From G051903925 sp051903925 (GTDB lineage Bacteria > Pseudomonadota > Alphaproteobacteria > Zavarziniales > Zavarziniaceae), in NCBI RefSeq assembly GCF_051903925.1, contig NZ_CP173678.1:4588001-4652000 (forward strand): 64,000 nt of DNA, given 5' to 3'. Below the pieces are notes generated by a model, which was given only the letters and a program-made list of their open reading frames with translations, was not told the origin of the DNA and made no database searches. The position numbers and the translations under genes were made by a program. This document shows positions 1-7,345 of the stretch, piece by piece. How positions within the stretch are numbered: position 1 is the stretch's first letter; the number at the start of each line of letters is the position of its first letter.

Positions 1-1167
1 GCGGACCTGGTCGCGGCCCGCCTGCTTGGCGTCGTAGAGGGCGCGGTCGGCGCGGGCCAGCAGCGCGGCCAGGGTGGTGCCGGGCAGGCCCACGGCCAGG
101 CCCACGCTGACCGTGGGGCGCAGCCCGTCGGGCACGCGGCCGCTGGCCCAGGCCGGCAGGTCGCGGCACAGCTGGTCGGCCAGGCGCCGGGCGCCGCCAA
201 GGTCGACCGCGGGCAGCAGGATCGCGAACTCCTCCCCCCCGATGCGGCCGGCAATGGTGTGCACGCCGATCAGGTCGCGGACATGGGCACCGAACAGGGC
301 GATGACGGCGTCGCCCACGGCATGGCCGTGGCTGTCGTTGATGCGCTTGAAATGGTCGAGGTCGGCGATCATCAGCGCCGCCGGCACGCCGGCGGTCGCG
401 GCGCGCCGCAGCGCGGCCTGGGCCGCCGCCTCGAACCCGCGGCGGTTCAGCAGGCCGGACAGCGGGTCCGTATCCGCCTCCGCCCGGGCCTCGCCGATGC
501 GGTCGACGGCGAAGGCGACCATCAGGACCAGCGCCAGCAGGATCGAGAGCATGGCCTGGGACGACTGCACCATGGCCCAGTAGACCGAGCTGGCCAGGTC
601 GAACTGCGTGGCCGCACCCCCCGGCATCCCGGCCAGGGCCAGCGGCCGCAGGGCATAGAGCAGGCCGGCCAGCACGGTGACCCGGACCATCAGGCGGTCG
701 ATCAGGCGCGGCCGCGTGCCGGCCGCCGCCGCCGCGCGCTGGGCCCGCGCCAGCCCCACGGCCATGACCAGGGCATAGGCGGCAAAGCCCCAGGACATGA
801 CCCAGATGCGGGCGCCCAGGTCCGGCTGGACCAGCAGGAACCAGACCATGGCGCCCAGCGTGACGCCGCCGAGCGCCAGCAGCAGGCGCCACGGCACCGC
901 CACGCGCGCGCGCTGCATCATGGCGGCGGTCAGCAGCGCCGCCGCGGCCAGGAAGCCCAGGTTCGAGGGGATGCGGTGCACGTCGTACGGCAGGCGCGGC
1001 GCGAAATCCTGCACGACAAAGGCGACCGCCATGACGCCATAGGCCCAGGCCGCCGTCCGCACATAGACCTGGTCCCGGCGGTACAGCCACAGCACGCCAA
1101 AGGCCCCGGCCAGGAGCAGGCCGATCCCCGGATTGAGCAGGGCAATGAACACCTGACCGGCCAACAC
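1..1167 (-). CDS. Membrane-bound GGDEF diguanylate cyclase, 3' end cut by window edge
   Basis: Makes cyclic di-GMP from two GTP at the inner membrane. The N-terminal half has about six hydrophobic segments and no recognised sensor fold. A GGDEF domain follows, beginning near the ADTDPLSGLLNRRGF element and including the metal/substrate segment DLDHFKRIND and an intact GGEEF active site. The last visible residues, ADRALYDAKQAGRDQVR, are the usual end of the domain, so only a short tail is missing. I chose the GTG at 1167 because a GGGGAGG ribosome site lies just upstream and no ATG fits the frame. No RxxD inhibitory site was seen immediately before GGEEF. The ligand is unknown. Confidence 0.9.
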   Translation of the reverse strand, partial: MLAGQVFIALLNPGIGLLLAGAFGVLWLYRRDQVYVRTAAWAYGVMAVAFVVQDFAPRLPYDVHRIPSNLGFLAAAALLTAAMMQRARVAVPWRLLLALGGVTLGAMVWFLLVQPDLGARIWVMSWGFAAYALVMAVGLARAQRAAAAAGTRPRLIDRLMVRVTVLAGLLYALRPLALAGMPGGAATQFDLASSVYWAMVQSSQAMLSILLALVLMVAFAVDRIGEARAEADTDPLSGLLNRRGFEAAAQAALRRAATAGVPAALMIADLDHFKRINDSHGHAVGDAVIALFGAHVRDLIGVHTIAGRIGGEEFAILLPAVDLGGARRLADQLCRDLPAWASGRVPDGLRPTVSVGLAVGLPGTTLAALLARADRALYDAKQAGRDQVR

Positions 1168-1293
1168 ACCCTCCCCCGGCGCTTTGGTTCACACTGCCAG
1201 GGACTTGGTGAACAAGCGATGAAGGCCGCCGGCGGGCGCAGCGGGGGACGGGCCGGGCGTGGTGACGCTGGCGCCGTGCCCCGCCCAGGCCGA

Positions 1294-1357
1294 GCTGTTT
1301 CAAGGCCCTCCTGTTTCCGGGCCGTGCTGTTTCAAGGCCGTGCTGTTTTCAGGCCGG
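1294..1357. repeat. Four-copy 16-bp tandem repeat
   Basis: Four units of the form GCTGTTTCAAGGCC plus two variable bases start at 1294, 1310, 1326 and 1342, exactly 16 bp apart. Copies 1 and 3 are identical and copies 2 and 4 differ at a few bases. The array lies between the stop of the proline-rich gene and the start of the diguanylate cyclase gene, so both flanking genes are transcribed leftwards and the array may sit in their shared leader or spacer. Confidence 0.75.
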
Positions 1358-1375
1358 GCCCAGCCCAGGCCGGGT

Positions 1376-2077
1376 TCAGCCCAGGCTGGCCGGGGGTGCG
1401 GCGGGCGGGCCGGTGCCCAAGCGGGGCATCCAGCCGGGGGCGGAAGGGGATAAGGGGCCCACGGGGGCCCGGTCGGGGGTGGCGGGACCGGCCCCGCCGG
1501 TGCGGGTCGCCGCACCCGGGCCGACGGGCGGCAGGGGCCGGCGATGCCATTCACCCTGCATGGTCGGCACATCATAGTCTTCGGGCACGGGCTCGCCGCG
1601 TGCCGCCGCCTGCTCCGCCAGGTCCTGTCCATGGTTCTGGGCCACGCGGTCCAGCAGGGTGTTGAGGCGGTCCAGGTCCGCATCGTCCCACGGGCCGGGA
1701 TCGTCCATCTCGGCCCAGCTTTCCTGGCCGGCGGCCCGGGGGCGGCCGGCGCGCCCGCCCGGCCCCGCCGCGCTGCCCTGGACCGCGGCATCGCGCTGGG
1801 GCCGGGCATGGGGCAGCGGCCGGGCACCGCGGCATTGCTGTTCCAGGACGATGATATGGCGCACCGCGCGCGCCGCGCGGTCCAGCGCCAGGGTCAGCAC
1901 GGCGATCTGCTCCGGCGCCTCTGCCGTGGCTTGTGCCGCAGCACAGCGCCGGGCCGCCGCCATGCACAGCCCCCGCAACTCCGCCAGGTCCCCCAGCTCC
2001 TCCGCCGTCCCCGGCATGGCCGCATCCACCGGCGACGCCGCGTGCGGGGCGGGGTTTTGGGGCAACGGAGGAGACAT
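1376..2077 (-). CDS. Hypothetical proline/alanine-rich protein
   Basis: A 233-residue protein with no family I recognise. The N-terminal half is a predicted helical region (residues about 20-75, rich in Ala, Leu and Arg). An acidic stretch containing DDADLDRLNTLLDRVAQ follows, and the last 60 residues are a low-complexity Pro/Gly tail. No signal peptide or membrane segment is seen. The ATG at 2077 is used; a TTG further up (2113) is possible but lacks support, and the ribosome site is poor at both. It borders the AT-rich RT-PolA island on its upstream side. The coding call rests on frame openness and a plausible acidic/helical composition only. Confidence 0.55.
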   Translation of the reverse strand: MSPPLPQNPAPHAASPVDAAMPGTAEELGDLAELRGLCMAAARRCAAAQATAEAPEQIAVLTLALDRAARAVRHIIVLEQQCRGARPLPHARPQRDAAVQGSAAGPGGRAGRPRAAGQESWAEMDDPGPWDDADLDRLNTLLDRVAQNHGQDLAEQAAARGEPVPEDYDVPTMQGEWHRRPLPPVGPGAATRTGGAGPATPDRAPVGPLSPSAPGWMPRLGTGPPAAPPASLG

Positions 2078-2208
2078 GAGAACAAAACAAGCACGAATGG
2101 AACCGAATGTCAAGGAGGCTCCGCAGGCAAGTTTATGATGTCGTGCAACGCAATAGCATTTCCAAAGCTCAGCCGGGCCTCCAGCTGCCCATATCCGTTC
2201 GAACAGGG

Positions 2209-3819
2209 CTATACATCACCCGAGAAGGCACCAGAGGTCACACGAGCCACAATTTTAGGGAATCGCGCCTTAAATGAATCGATCATAATTTGAGATGCTT
2301 CATCGACCTCGCTTTCGAACGACTTACTATCCGCAAGTTGGATCAGAGCGGCATCATGCATCGGCAAAAGAATAGCCTCCGCCCCAAACCTCGCCTTCAG
2401 ACGCACAAGCGCTTCTTTGAATATCAGAGACGCTGTAGCCTGAACCGGTTGGTTCAACGCCCAACGGCGCTCCTTGTGCGTAAGCGGTCCTCCTGTTTGC
2501 CGGACTCGCCGGTTGCCAAACAAGCTGGACACCATGCCATCCCGTTGGAGTGCCGCACACTGGGCGGCCCGGAACTGCTCCAACCCCGGAAATGAAGCAA
2601 AGAAGGTGGAAATCAATCCCGCAAGTTCTCCGCGCACTTTTTCAGATGCATCTTTTCCTGCGAGCATAAGCGCAATTCTATCGGCCGTCATACCATAAGA
2701 AAATGCCAAGAACACTCGCTTGGCCAGTGGTCTCTTTTTTACATCCCGAAATAGTATCTCCGCCAGAGCTAAATATAAATCGCCCCTGTTGTACGCACTT
2801 ATGAGCGCACTATCATCACTGAGCCCGGCCAGGATACCAGGTTCAAACTGCGCATAGTCGAGATATACCAAGCGCCGATGAGGATCGGCAGCAATCAGGC
2901 CCCGGTAATGACGTCTCAACTGCTGTAGATACGGGTCCGAAACAAGCACCCGTCCACTTATAGTACCAAGCACATTAAATACTGGATAAAGCCGTTCTTC
3001 GCCACCTAACGCCCGCTGAACGATAGCCTCATCCCGCGAAGCTTTGACTAACGTTACAAAAGCCGCAGCAAGCGGCGATGCACTCGCAGCCAATTCAAAG
3101 GCGTCTTGCATCCGAGCTGGGTCTACGTCGACCAAATGCGATAGGTCCGTACCTCTCAGATTTGGTCCAATTGTACGAAAACTCAGGCCAGTAGGGCTTC
3201 GGCCAAGTATCTCGGCTACGATGCGGTATGCTTGGTATTTTTCTGCGGAGATCGCCTCGAACAGTGCATATGTGCGCTCCGCATCGACCCGAATACCGTG
3301 ATACTGCCGATAAGCGAACAAACTCTGCAGCGGCCATTCGACGTCCACCAGTCGATCAATTTCATTCAACCGCCGTAAGTGTTCTGCAACACTAGCCCAA
3401 GCTGATTCAAGAGCACAAAGCGCAGCGGATAGCAGTCGCGCGAGTTCCGATGCTTCGGGCCGCTCGATCCGCGCGAGTACTAGAAGTCGGTAAACATGAG
3501 CGTCTTGGACGCTGGCAAAATGCTGGGTAAGAACCGGCCAAATGTCCCAATGCTTCTCACCTCCATCGTCCTTCGATAATCCCACACCAAGTCGAATCGC
3601 CTCACCAAAGTCCAGGAGTGCTGATGGGGGCGCGCACCCCAAGCGTCGAAGATCATCGACTAGCCCACTCAAGTCTAGAGTGAGGAGGGGGCCGTCGAAT
3701 GCGCTCAGTTCCGACCCGGTCAACACCTGATCGCCTGCATTCGGTAGACGCACCATGAAACAGGACCCGACCATGGCAAACGGATCAGGCACGTAAGCGA
3801 GAAACGCAACCTCAGTCAT
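2209..3819 (-). CDS. Family A DNA polymerase-like protein coupled to a reverse transcriptase
   Basis: A 536-residue protein with a recognisable Pol I type polymerase domain in its C-terminal half and no 5' nuclease domain. Motif A is LDYAQFEPGILAG (Asp321, steric-gate Glu326). Motif B is RPLAKRVFLAFSYG (Arg363, Lys367, Tyr375). Gln457 and Gln460 lie in NQPVQAT, and motif C is MHDA (His488, Asp489). Both metal-binding aspartates are present, so catalysis is plausible. Two departures from Pol I stand out: the Glu after the motif C Asp is Ala490, and the O-helix Phe equivalent to Taq F667 is Leu371. Residues 1-160 show no clear DEDD exonuclease motifs. The ATG at 3819 overlaps the end of the RT gene (ATGACTGA), indicating translational coupling. 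Codon and base use are much less GC-rich than in neighbouring genes, suggesting transfer. Confidence 0.88.
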   Translation of the reverse strand: MTEVAFLAYVPDPFAMVGSCFMVRLPNAGDQVLTGSELSAFDGPLLTLDLSGLVDDLRRLGCAPPSALLDFGEAIRLGVGLSKDDGGEKHWDIWPVLTQHFASVQDAHVYRLLVLARIERPEASELARLLSAALCALESAWASVAEHLRRLNEIDRLVDVEWPLQSLFAYRQYHGIRVDAERTYALFEAISAEKYQAYRIVAEILGRSPTGLSFRTIGPNLRGTDLSHLVDVDPARMQDAFELAASASPLAAAFVTLVKASRDEAIVQRALGGEERLYPVFNVLGTISGRVLVSDPYLQQLRRHYRGLIAADPHRRLVYLDYAQFEPGILAGLSDDSALISAYNRGDLYLALAEILFRDVKKRPLAKRVFLAFSYGMTADRIALMLAGKDASEKVRGELAGLISTFFASFPGLEQFRAAQCAALQRDGMVSSLFGNRRVRQTGGPLTHKERRWALNQPVQATASLIFKEALVRLKARFGAEAILLPMHDAALIQLADSKSFESEVDEASQIMIDSFKARFPKIVARVTSGAFSGDV

Positions 3820-5476
3820 AATCACGCTCGGTATCGAGAATACGTGTGATTGAAATAGGTTTAGGCGGTGCCATATAAATACCACGTCTACCAAGCCCTC
3901 TATAGACACCAAGGAGATCCGCTCTCAGGTTTGGCATAACATATGCTGCAACATGCGGCTTGAAGTGTAGCTCTTGGATTGCTAGTAGCGCTGCGCGCTG
4001 CCCAAGGAATGATCGCAGATCAGAGAATCGTTCTGCAATTCCAATTCTGTCTACGCTAGTGCCGAACGCGCCCGCATATAGTGTTGCTCCACAACGGGCG
4101 GCATTGTCACCACCCGACCTGACTACCTGCATGGCATATGCGACGAGAGCTTCATCGCGATGCTTCTTCTGGACCAGAAGCAGCCAAAGCCTATAACATT
4201 GCCACGTATAAAAGTTGCGGCCAGCGTCGGTCAAAAGGCTCCCAACTAGATCAAGATCCTCTCGCTTGGTAGGTACTGCGCGGAGATAGCGGGCCAATTC
4301 GTCGCTTGATGCCGGATGCTCGGGCAGCGCCTCAAGCACAAGCCTTGTGATATCGGTGAAGTATGCTTCAGGTACCTCAAATTCGGCGCAGACGGCCAAC
4401 GCCTCCAATCGACGAATACAGTACCGGAACCCACGACTCGCTACATCCCCTTCGCGCAACTTACGTAATGTGTAGGCGCGGAGCAATGGGAACGATCGAC
4501 TGATAGGACGCAACTGGCGCGTTTGCCAAATTGAGTCAATCCTCTGAAGCTCAGGCTCCCCACTATCCAGACAATCACCTATTGTTTGTGTTTCAGACGC
4601 GGCAGCGATCTGGGTCTTTCCAGCGTTCACTGCCAAGCCGCGCTTCCGAAGCTCGATAGTCAGCGCCTTCAGCGCCCGGCGAGCAGCGGCCTTATCGCTA
4701 CAGACTATTTTTATATCATCCATGTAACGGAAGTATTTGTATCCCTGCTGTAGCAATGCTCTATCGATCGGCAGCATGTATATGTTCGCAAGAAAAGACG
4801 AAGCGTCGCGATTTTGAGGGAGCCCGCCTGTTTCCGAGTACGCCCAGCTTTTCAGGCAGGAAAATAGGAGTTCGACGTTGGCTCGTATCGCCGCCTTTTC
4901 ATTCGCGTCAACCTGTACCTCGGGCAAGAACGACACGATTGTACGCTTCAACTCACTCAGGCTAATATTCTCAAAATAGTTTGTAAGGTCGGTTGAGAGC
5001 AGGTAGTCGCTTGCACCGATGGTATTCCGTACGATACCGGTAAAGTCTCTCCATGCCGGTATTGGGCGCCGAAACAGATAGCGCTCCCTGTCTCCTTGAG
5101 CCGCCCGGTGGCTAAACACGTTCCAGGGGATAAGGGTGTCATACGTGGGAACAAGCCGCGAAACCAATGCGTGGTAGAGCGCTCGCTCGCAGAAGCTTGT
5201 TTCGAGGCCATAGCGGAGGGTGTAGTTGGGTTTCGGGATGTTTAACAAAGTACGCGAGTGCGGCGCAAATTCGCCATGATTTTCGACGAAATTGTTGCGA
5301 AGAATCCTTTCAATGTGATCGGACTCCAACAGATCAGTGAAATTGAGTGGATCCGGAAACCAGTCGTCAACAAGATCCCGCGCAAGCTGCTTCTTGACGA
5401 CTTTTTCGTCAAACTCAATCGGCCCAAGGGACACAGTCAAGGCGGCACCTATCTTCGCATAAACTAATCCATCCAC
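3812..5476 (-). CDS. Reverse transcriptase of uncharacterised (UG/DRT-like) type
   Basis: A 554-residue RT with the core motifs of bacterial retroelement-type enzymes: motif A STDLTNYFENI (Asp163), motif B GGLPQNRDASSFLANIY (217-233), catalytic FRYMDDIKI (Asp253/254) and motif D GLAVNAGKTQI (280-290). The first 150 residues resemble the extended N-terminus of UG/Abi-type RTs. About 250 mostly helical residues follow the palm/fingers, the size of the C-terminal helical domain of defence RTs. No group II intron maturase X domain, HNH domain or fused nitrilase, primase or Cas1 is seen. The GTG at 5476 is the first in-frame start after a leader hairpin; the ribosome site is weak, so the start is uncertain. 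It is the first gene of a two-gene operon with a PolA-like protein, a pairing I infer to be functional. Confidence 0.88.
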   Translation of the reverse strand: MDGLVYAKIGAALTVSLGPIEFDEKVVKKQLARDLVDDWFPDPLNFTDLLESDHIERILRNNFVENHGEFAPHSRTLLNIPKPNYTLRYGLETSFCERALYHALVSRLVPTYDTLIPWNVFSHRAAQGDRERYLFRRPIPAWRDFTGIVRNTIGASDYLLSTDLTNYFENISLSELKRTIVSFLPEVQVDANEKAAIRANVELLFSCLKSWAYSETGGLPQNRDASSFLANIYMLPIDRALLQQGYKYFRYMDDIKIVCSDKAAARRALKALTIELRKRGLAVNAGKTQIAAASETQTIGDCLDSGEPELQRIDSIWQTRQLRPISRSFPLLRAYTLRKLREGDVASRGFRYCIRRLEALAVCAEFEVPEAYFTDITRLVLEALPEHPASSDELARYLRAVPTKREDLDLVGSLLTDAGRNFYTWQCYRLWLLLVQKKHRDEALVAYAMQVVRSGGDNAARCGATLYAGAFGTSVDRIGIAERFSDLRSFLGQRAALLAIQELHFKPHVAAYVMPNLRADLLGVYRGLGRRGIYMAPPKPISITRILDTERDYD

Positions 5477-5812
5477 CTTGGATAGAATTCCGTATTCCGC
5501 TTCAGCGAAGCGGCACGCTTGAATCAGCTTTTGGTCAAGAAATCTACAAGTGCGAAGTGATCAGAATAGCGCTGTTAGCAGCAACATCAATACATCTGAC
5601 ACTTAGTTCTGCCAACTCGCCGTCGGCCTGATGCTCTTCTGGCGCGTCATGGACAAAGCGGCTCAATGACCCGCACGTCTGCATCGCGAGGGTAAACCTG
5701 TGTTAGGTGCTTTGCACTATGGTCGCTGGAGTTGCGATAGCGGTTCTGAGCTGCGCCCGTACTAGCTCGAGCCGGAAGGACCACCTGCGACGCAAAAAGG
5801 GCAACCGCCACC
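5477..5812. other. AT-richer spacer upstream of the RT-PolA operon
   Basis: No protein-coding gene is supported in these 336 bases. The part next to the RT gene contains a perfect hairpin (5497-5513) and is AT-rich like the island. From about 5640 composition rises towards the GC-rich neighbour, so the island edge probably lies near 5600-5750. This spacer is the natural place for the operon promoter and for any structured RNA partner, but I could not identify either. Confidence 0.5.
5497..5513 (-). promoter_or_regulatory. Hairpin in the leader of the reverse transcriptase gene
   Basis: The sequence CCGCTTCAGCGAAGCGG is a perfect 7-bp inverted repeat with a 3-base loop, ending about 20 bases before the RT start codon. 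If transcribed it would form a short, strong stem-loop next to the translation start. It could regulate translation, bound a structured RNA or be an operator; the sequence alone does not decide. Confidence 0.5.
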
Positions 5813-6703
5813 ATGACAGCCGAAACCACCCACACAGCTCCTTCCCCCCTCCCCTCCCGACCCGTGGCCGTGATCGGGGCCGGCAATCTGGGGCGGCGCA
5901 TTGCCCTGATGATGGCGTGCCGGGGGGGAACGGTGCGGGTGTTCGATCCGGCGGGGGAGCAGGTCGCGGCGGCGCTTGCCTTTGTCGCGGAGCAGATGCC
6001 CGACGTGGTGCAGGCCGTGGCGGGCGGGGTGGGGGGCCGCGTGGTGGCGGCGGAGAGCGTGGCGGCGGCGGTCGCCGATGCCTGGCTGGTGGTGGAGGCG
6101 GTGCCGGAGGAGCTGGCGCTGAAGCAGCGGCTGTTCGCGGAGCTGGACCGGGTGGCGCCGGGGGATGCGATCCTGGCGACCAATTCCTCGTCCTTTCCGT
6201 CCAGTGCGCTGGTCGAGGGCCTGGCGCGGGCGGAGCGGGTGCTGAACACCCATTTCCTGATGCCGCCGGGCTGCAACGCGGTCGAGATCATGTCGTGCGG
6301 GCGGACCGATCCCGCCCTGATCGCGCGCCTGGTCGCGCTGCTGCCGGCCTTTGGCCTGGTGCCGTTCGTGGTCCAGGTCGAGAGCATGGGCTTCATCTTC
6401 AACCGCATCTGGGCCGCGATCAAACGCGAGGCGCTGGCGGTGGTGGCCGAGGGGGTGGCGGCGCCGGCGGACGTGGACGCCATCTTCAAGCTGGGCCTGG
6501 GGGCGCCGGGCGGGCCGTTCCGCATGATGGACAATGTCGGCCTGGACGTCGTGCTGGCGATCGAGGAGCACTATGCCAGCGTGCGCGAGGGCCTGCCCGA
6601 GGGGCCGCGCGCGCTGCTGCGGGAGCATATCGCGGGCGGCCGCCTGGGGCGGAAGTCCGGCCGCGGCTTCTATGACTATGCGGGGCGGGGGCGGAAGGCC
6701 TGA
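5813..6703 (+). CDS. 3-hydroxyacyl-CoA dehydrogenase family protein
   Basis: A 296-residue NAD-dependent L-3-hydroxyacyl-CoA dehydrogenase-type oxidoreductase. It has an N-terminal Rossmann nucleotide site VAVIGAGNLGRR (residues about 18-29) and an adenine-ribose Asp in VRVFDPAG. The catalytic His/Glu region NTHFLMPPGCNAVEIM follows, and the 3HCDH C-terminal domain carries GFIFNRIW and RKSGRGFYDY. Length matches single-function enzymes of beta-oxidation or butyrate/phenylacetate routes; it lacks the hydratase half of FadB. Canonical HFFNPP is changed to HFLMPP, so substrate is uncertain. The ATG at 5813 has only a weak AAGGG upstream. It lies alone on its strand beside the AT-rich island and converges with the NTF2-like gene. 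Confidence 0.88.
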   Translation: MTAETTHTAPSPLPSRPVAVIGAGNLGRRIALMMACRGGTVRVFDPAGEQVAAALAFVAEQMPDVVQAVAGGVGGRVVAAESVAAAVADAWLVVEAVPEELALKQRLFAELDRVAPGDAILATNSSSFPSSALVEGLARAERVLNTHFLMPPGCNAVEIMSCGRTDPALIARLVALLPAFGLVPFVVQVESMGFIFNRIWAAIKREALAVVAEGVAAPADVDAIFKLGLGAPGGPFRMMDNVGLDVVLAIEEHYASVREGLPEGPRALLREHIAGGRLGRKSGRGFYDYAGRGRKA

Positions 6704-6865
6704 GGGCGGAATGCCTGAGGGCGGCGGGACGGTTGCGTCGGATGCGTCGCGACGCGTCGCGTGCCGCGCCGCTCCCCGGCACGACGCCGCTGGTTGATCG
6801 GAACCGCTCCCCCTTCGAGGCGCCGCCTGTGGCGGCTCCCCAGGGGGAACCGAGTGCCCCAAGGA

Positions 6866-6890
6866 TGCCGGCGCAAGCCGTGCGCCGGCA
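6866..6890. terminator. Strong hairpin between convergent genes
   Basis: TGCCGGCGC (6866-6874) pairs with GCGCCGGCA (6882-6890) around a 7-base loop, a perfect 9-bp GC-rich stem. It lies just beyond the NTF2-like stop codon and between two convergent genes, so it probably ends transcription from both sides. No T-run is evident, as is common in GC-rich genomes. Confidence 0.55.
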
Positions 6891-6894
6891 GGAA

Positions 6895-7314
6895 TCAAGG
6901 CTGGATCGTCTTGCCCGTCGCCTCGGTATAGCGCTGCAGGGCGTAGGACGTGTCGAGGCCCTCGAACACTTCCGTGATCTTCCGCCCGTCGGGATGGCGG
7001 GCAAAGACGGTGTATTCGTTGCTGTAGGGCGAATTGTCGGCCTTGTACCGCGCGTTGTAGATGAAGCGCACGGCGCTCAGCCGGTCGTTGCCGACCTCGT
7101 CCAGGATCTCGACCGTGACGCCGTCGGCGAAATAGAACTCGGTCCAGATCGTGGTGTTGAACGCGACCACGGCGGCGCGCCCGACATGCGGCCCGGCCAG
7201 CGCCCCGGTCGACGCCGAGAGCGTCCAGCGCACGTCGTCGGCATAGAGCGCGTTCATCGCCTGGGGATCGCCAAAGGCCTCCACCAGTTTCCCTGCAAGT
7301 GTCGTCGCGGCCAT
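6895..7314 (-). CDS. NTF2-like / SnoaL-family protein
   Basis: A 139-residue protein of the NTF2-like fold, a cone-shaped alpha+beta barrel used by small isomerases, cyclases and ligand-binding proteins. The pattern of an N-terminal helix with LVEAFGDPQAMNALYADDVRW, then beta strands with RFIYNARYKADN and a C-terminal EVFEGLDT strand, is typical. The ATG at 7314 follows a clear GGGGGAGGAT site. It lies 31 bases downstream of the sulfatase gene on the same strand and is probably co-transcribed with it. The exact reaction cannot be told; possibly a hydratase, isomerase or ketosteroid-type enzyme of a catabolic route. Confidence 0.75.
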   Translation of the reverse strand: MAATTLAGKLVEAFGDPQAMNALYADDVRWTLSASTGALAGPHVGRAAVVAFNTTIWTEFYFADGVTVEILDEVGNDRLSAVRFIYNARYKADNSPYSNEYTVFARHPDGRKITEVFEGLDTSYALQRYTEATGKTIQP

Positions 7315-7345
7315 GGCCGGATCCTCCCCCCTTGGTCTTGTCGCG

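Noticed and set aside
1294..1357. CRISPR array
   Set aside because: Unit length 14-16 bp with no unique spacers and no cas genes; a simple tandem repeat.
3812..5476. RT as part of a retron, group II intron or diversity-generating retroelement
   Set aside because: No retron msr/msd inverted repeats next to the RT, no maturase X or intron domain V/VI RNA, and no target/template repeat pair or accessory Avd gene was seen.
5647..6534. Minus-strand open frame over the 3-hydroxyacyl-CoA dehydrogenase
   Set aside because: Low-complexity Ser/Ala/Arg translation with no known domain; the plus strand holds a complete enzyme.
5813..6703. Bifunctional FadB-type multienzyme
   Set aside because: The protein ends at 296 residues with only the dehydrogenase half; no enoyl-CoA hydratase domain is present.
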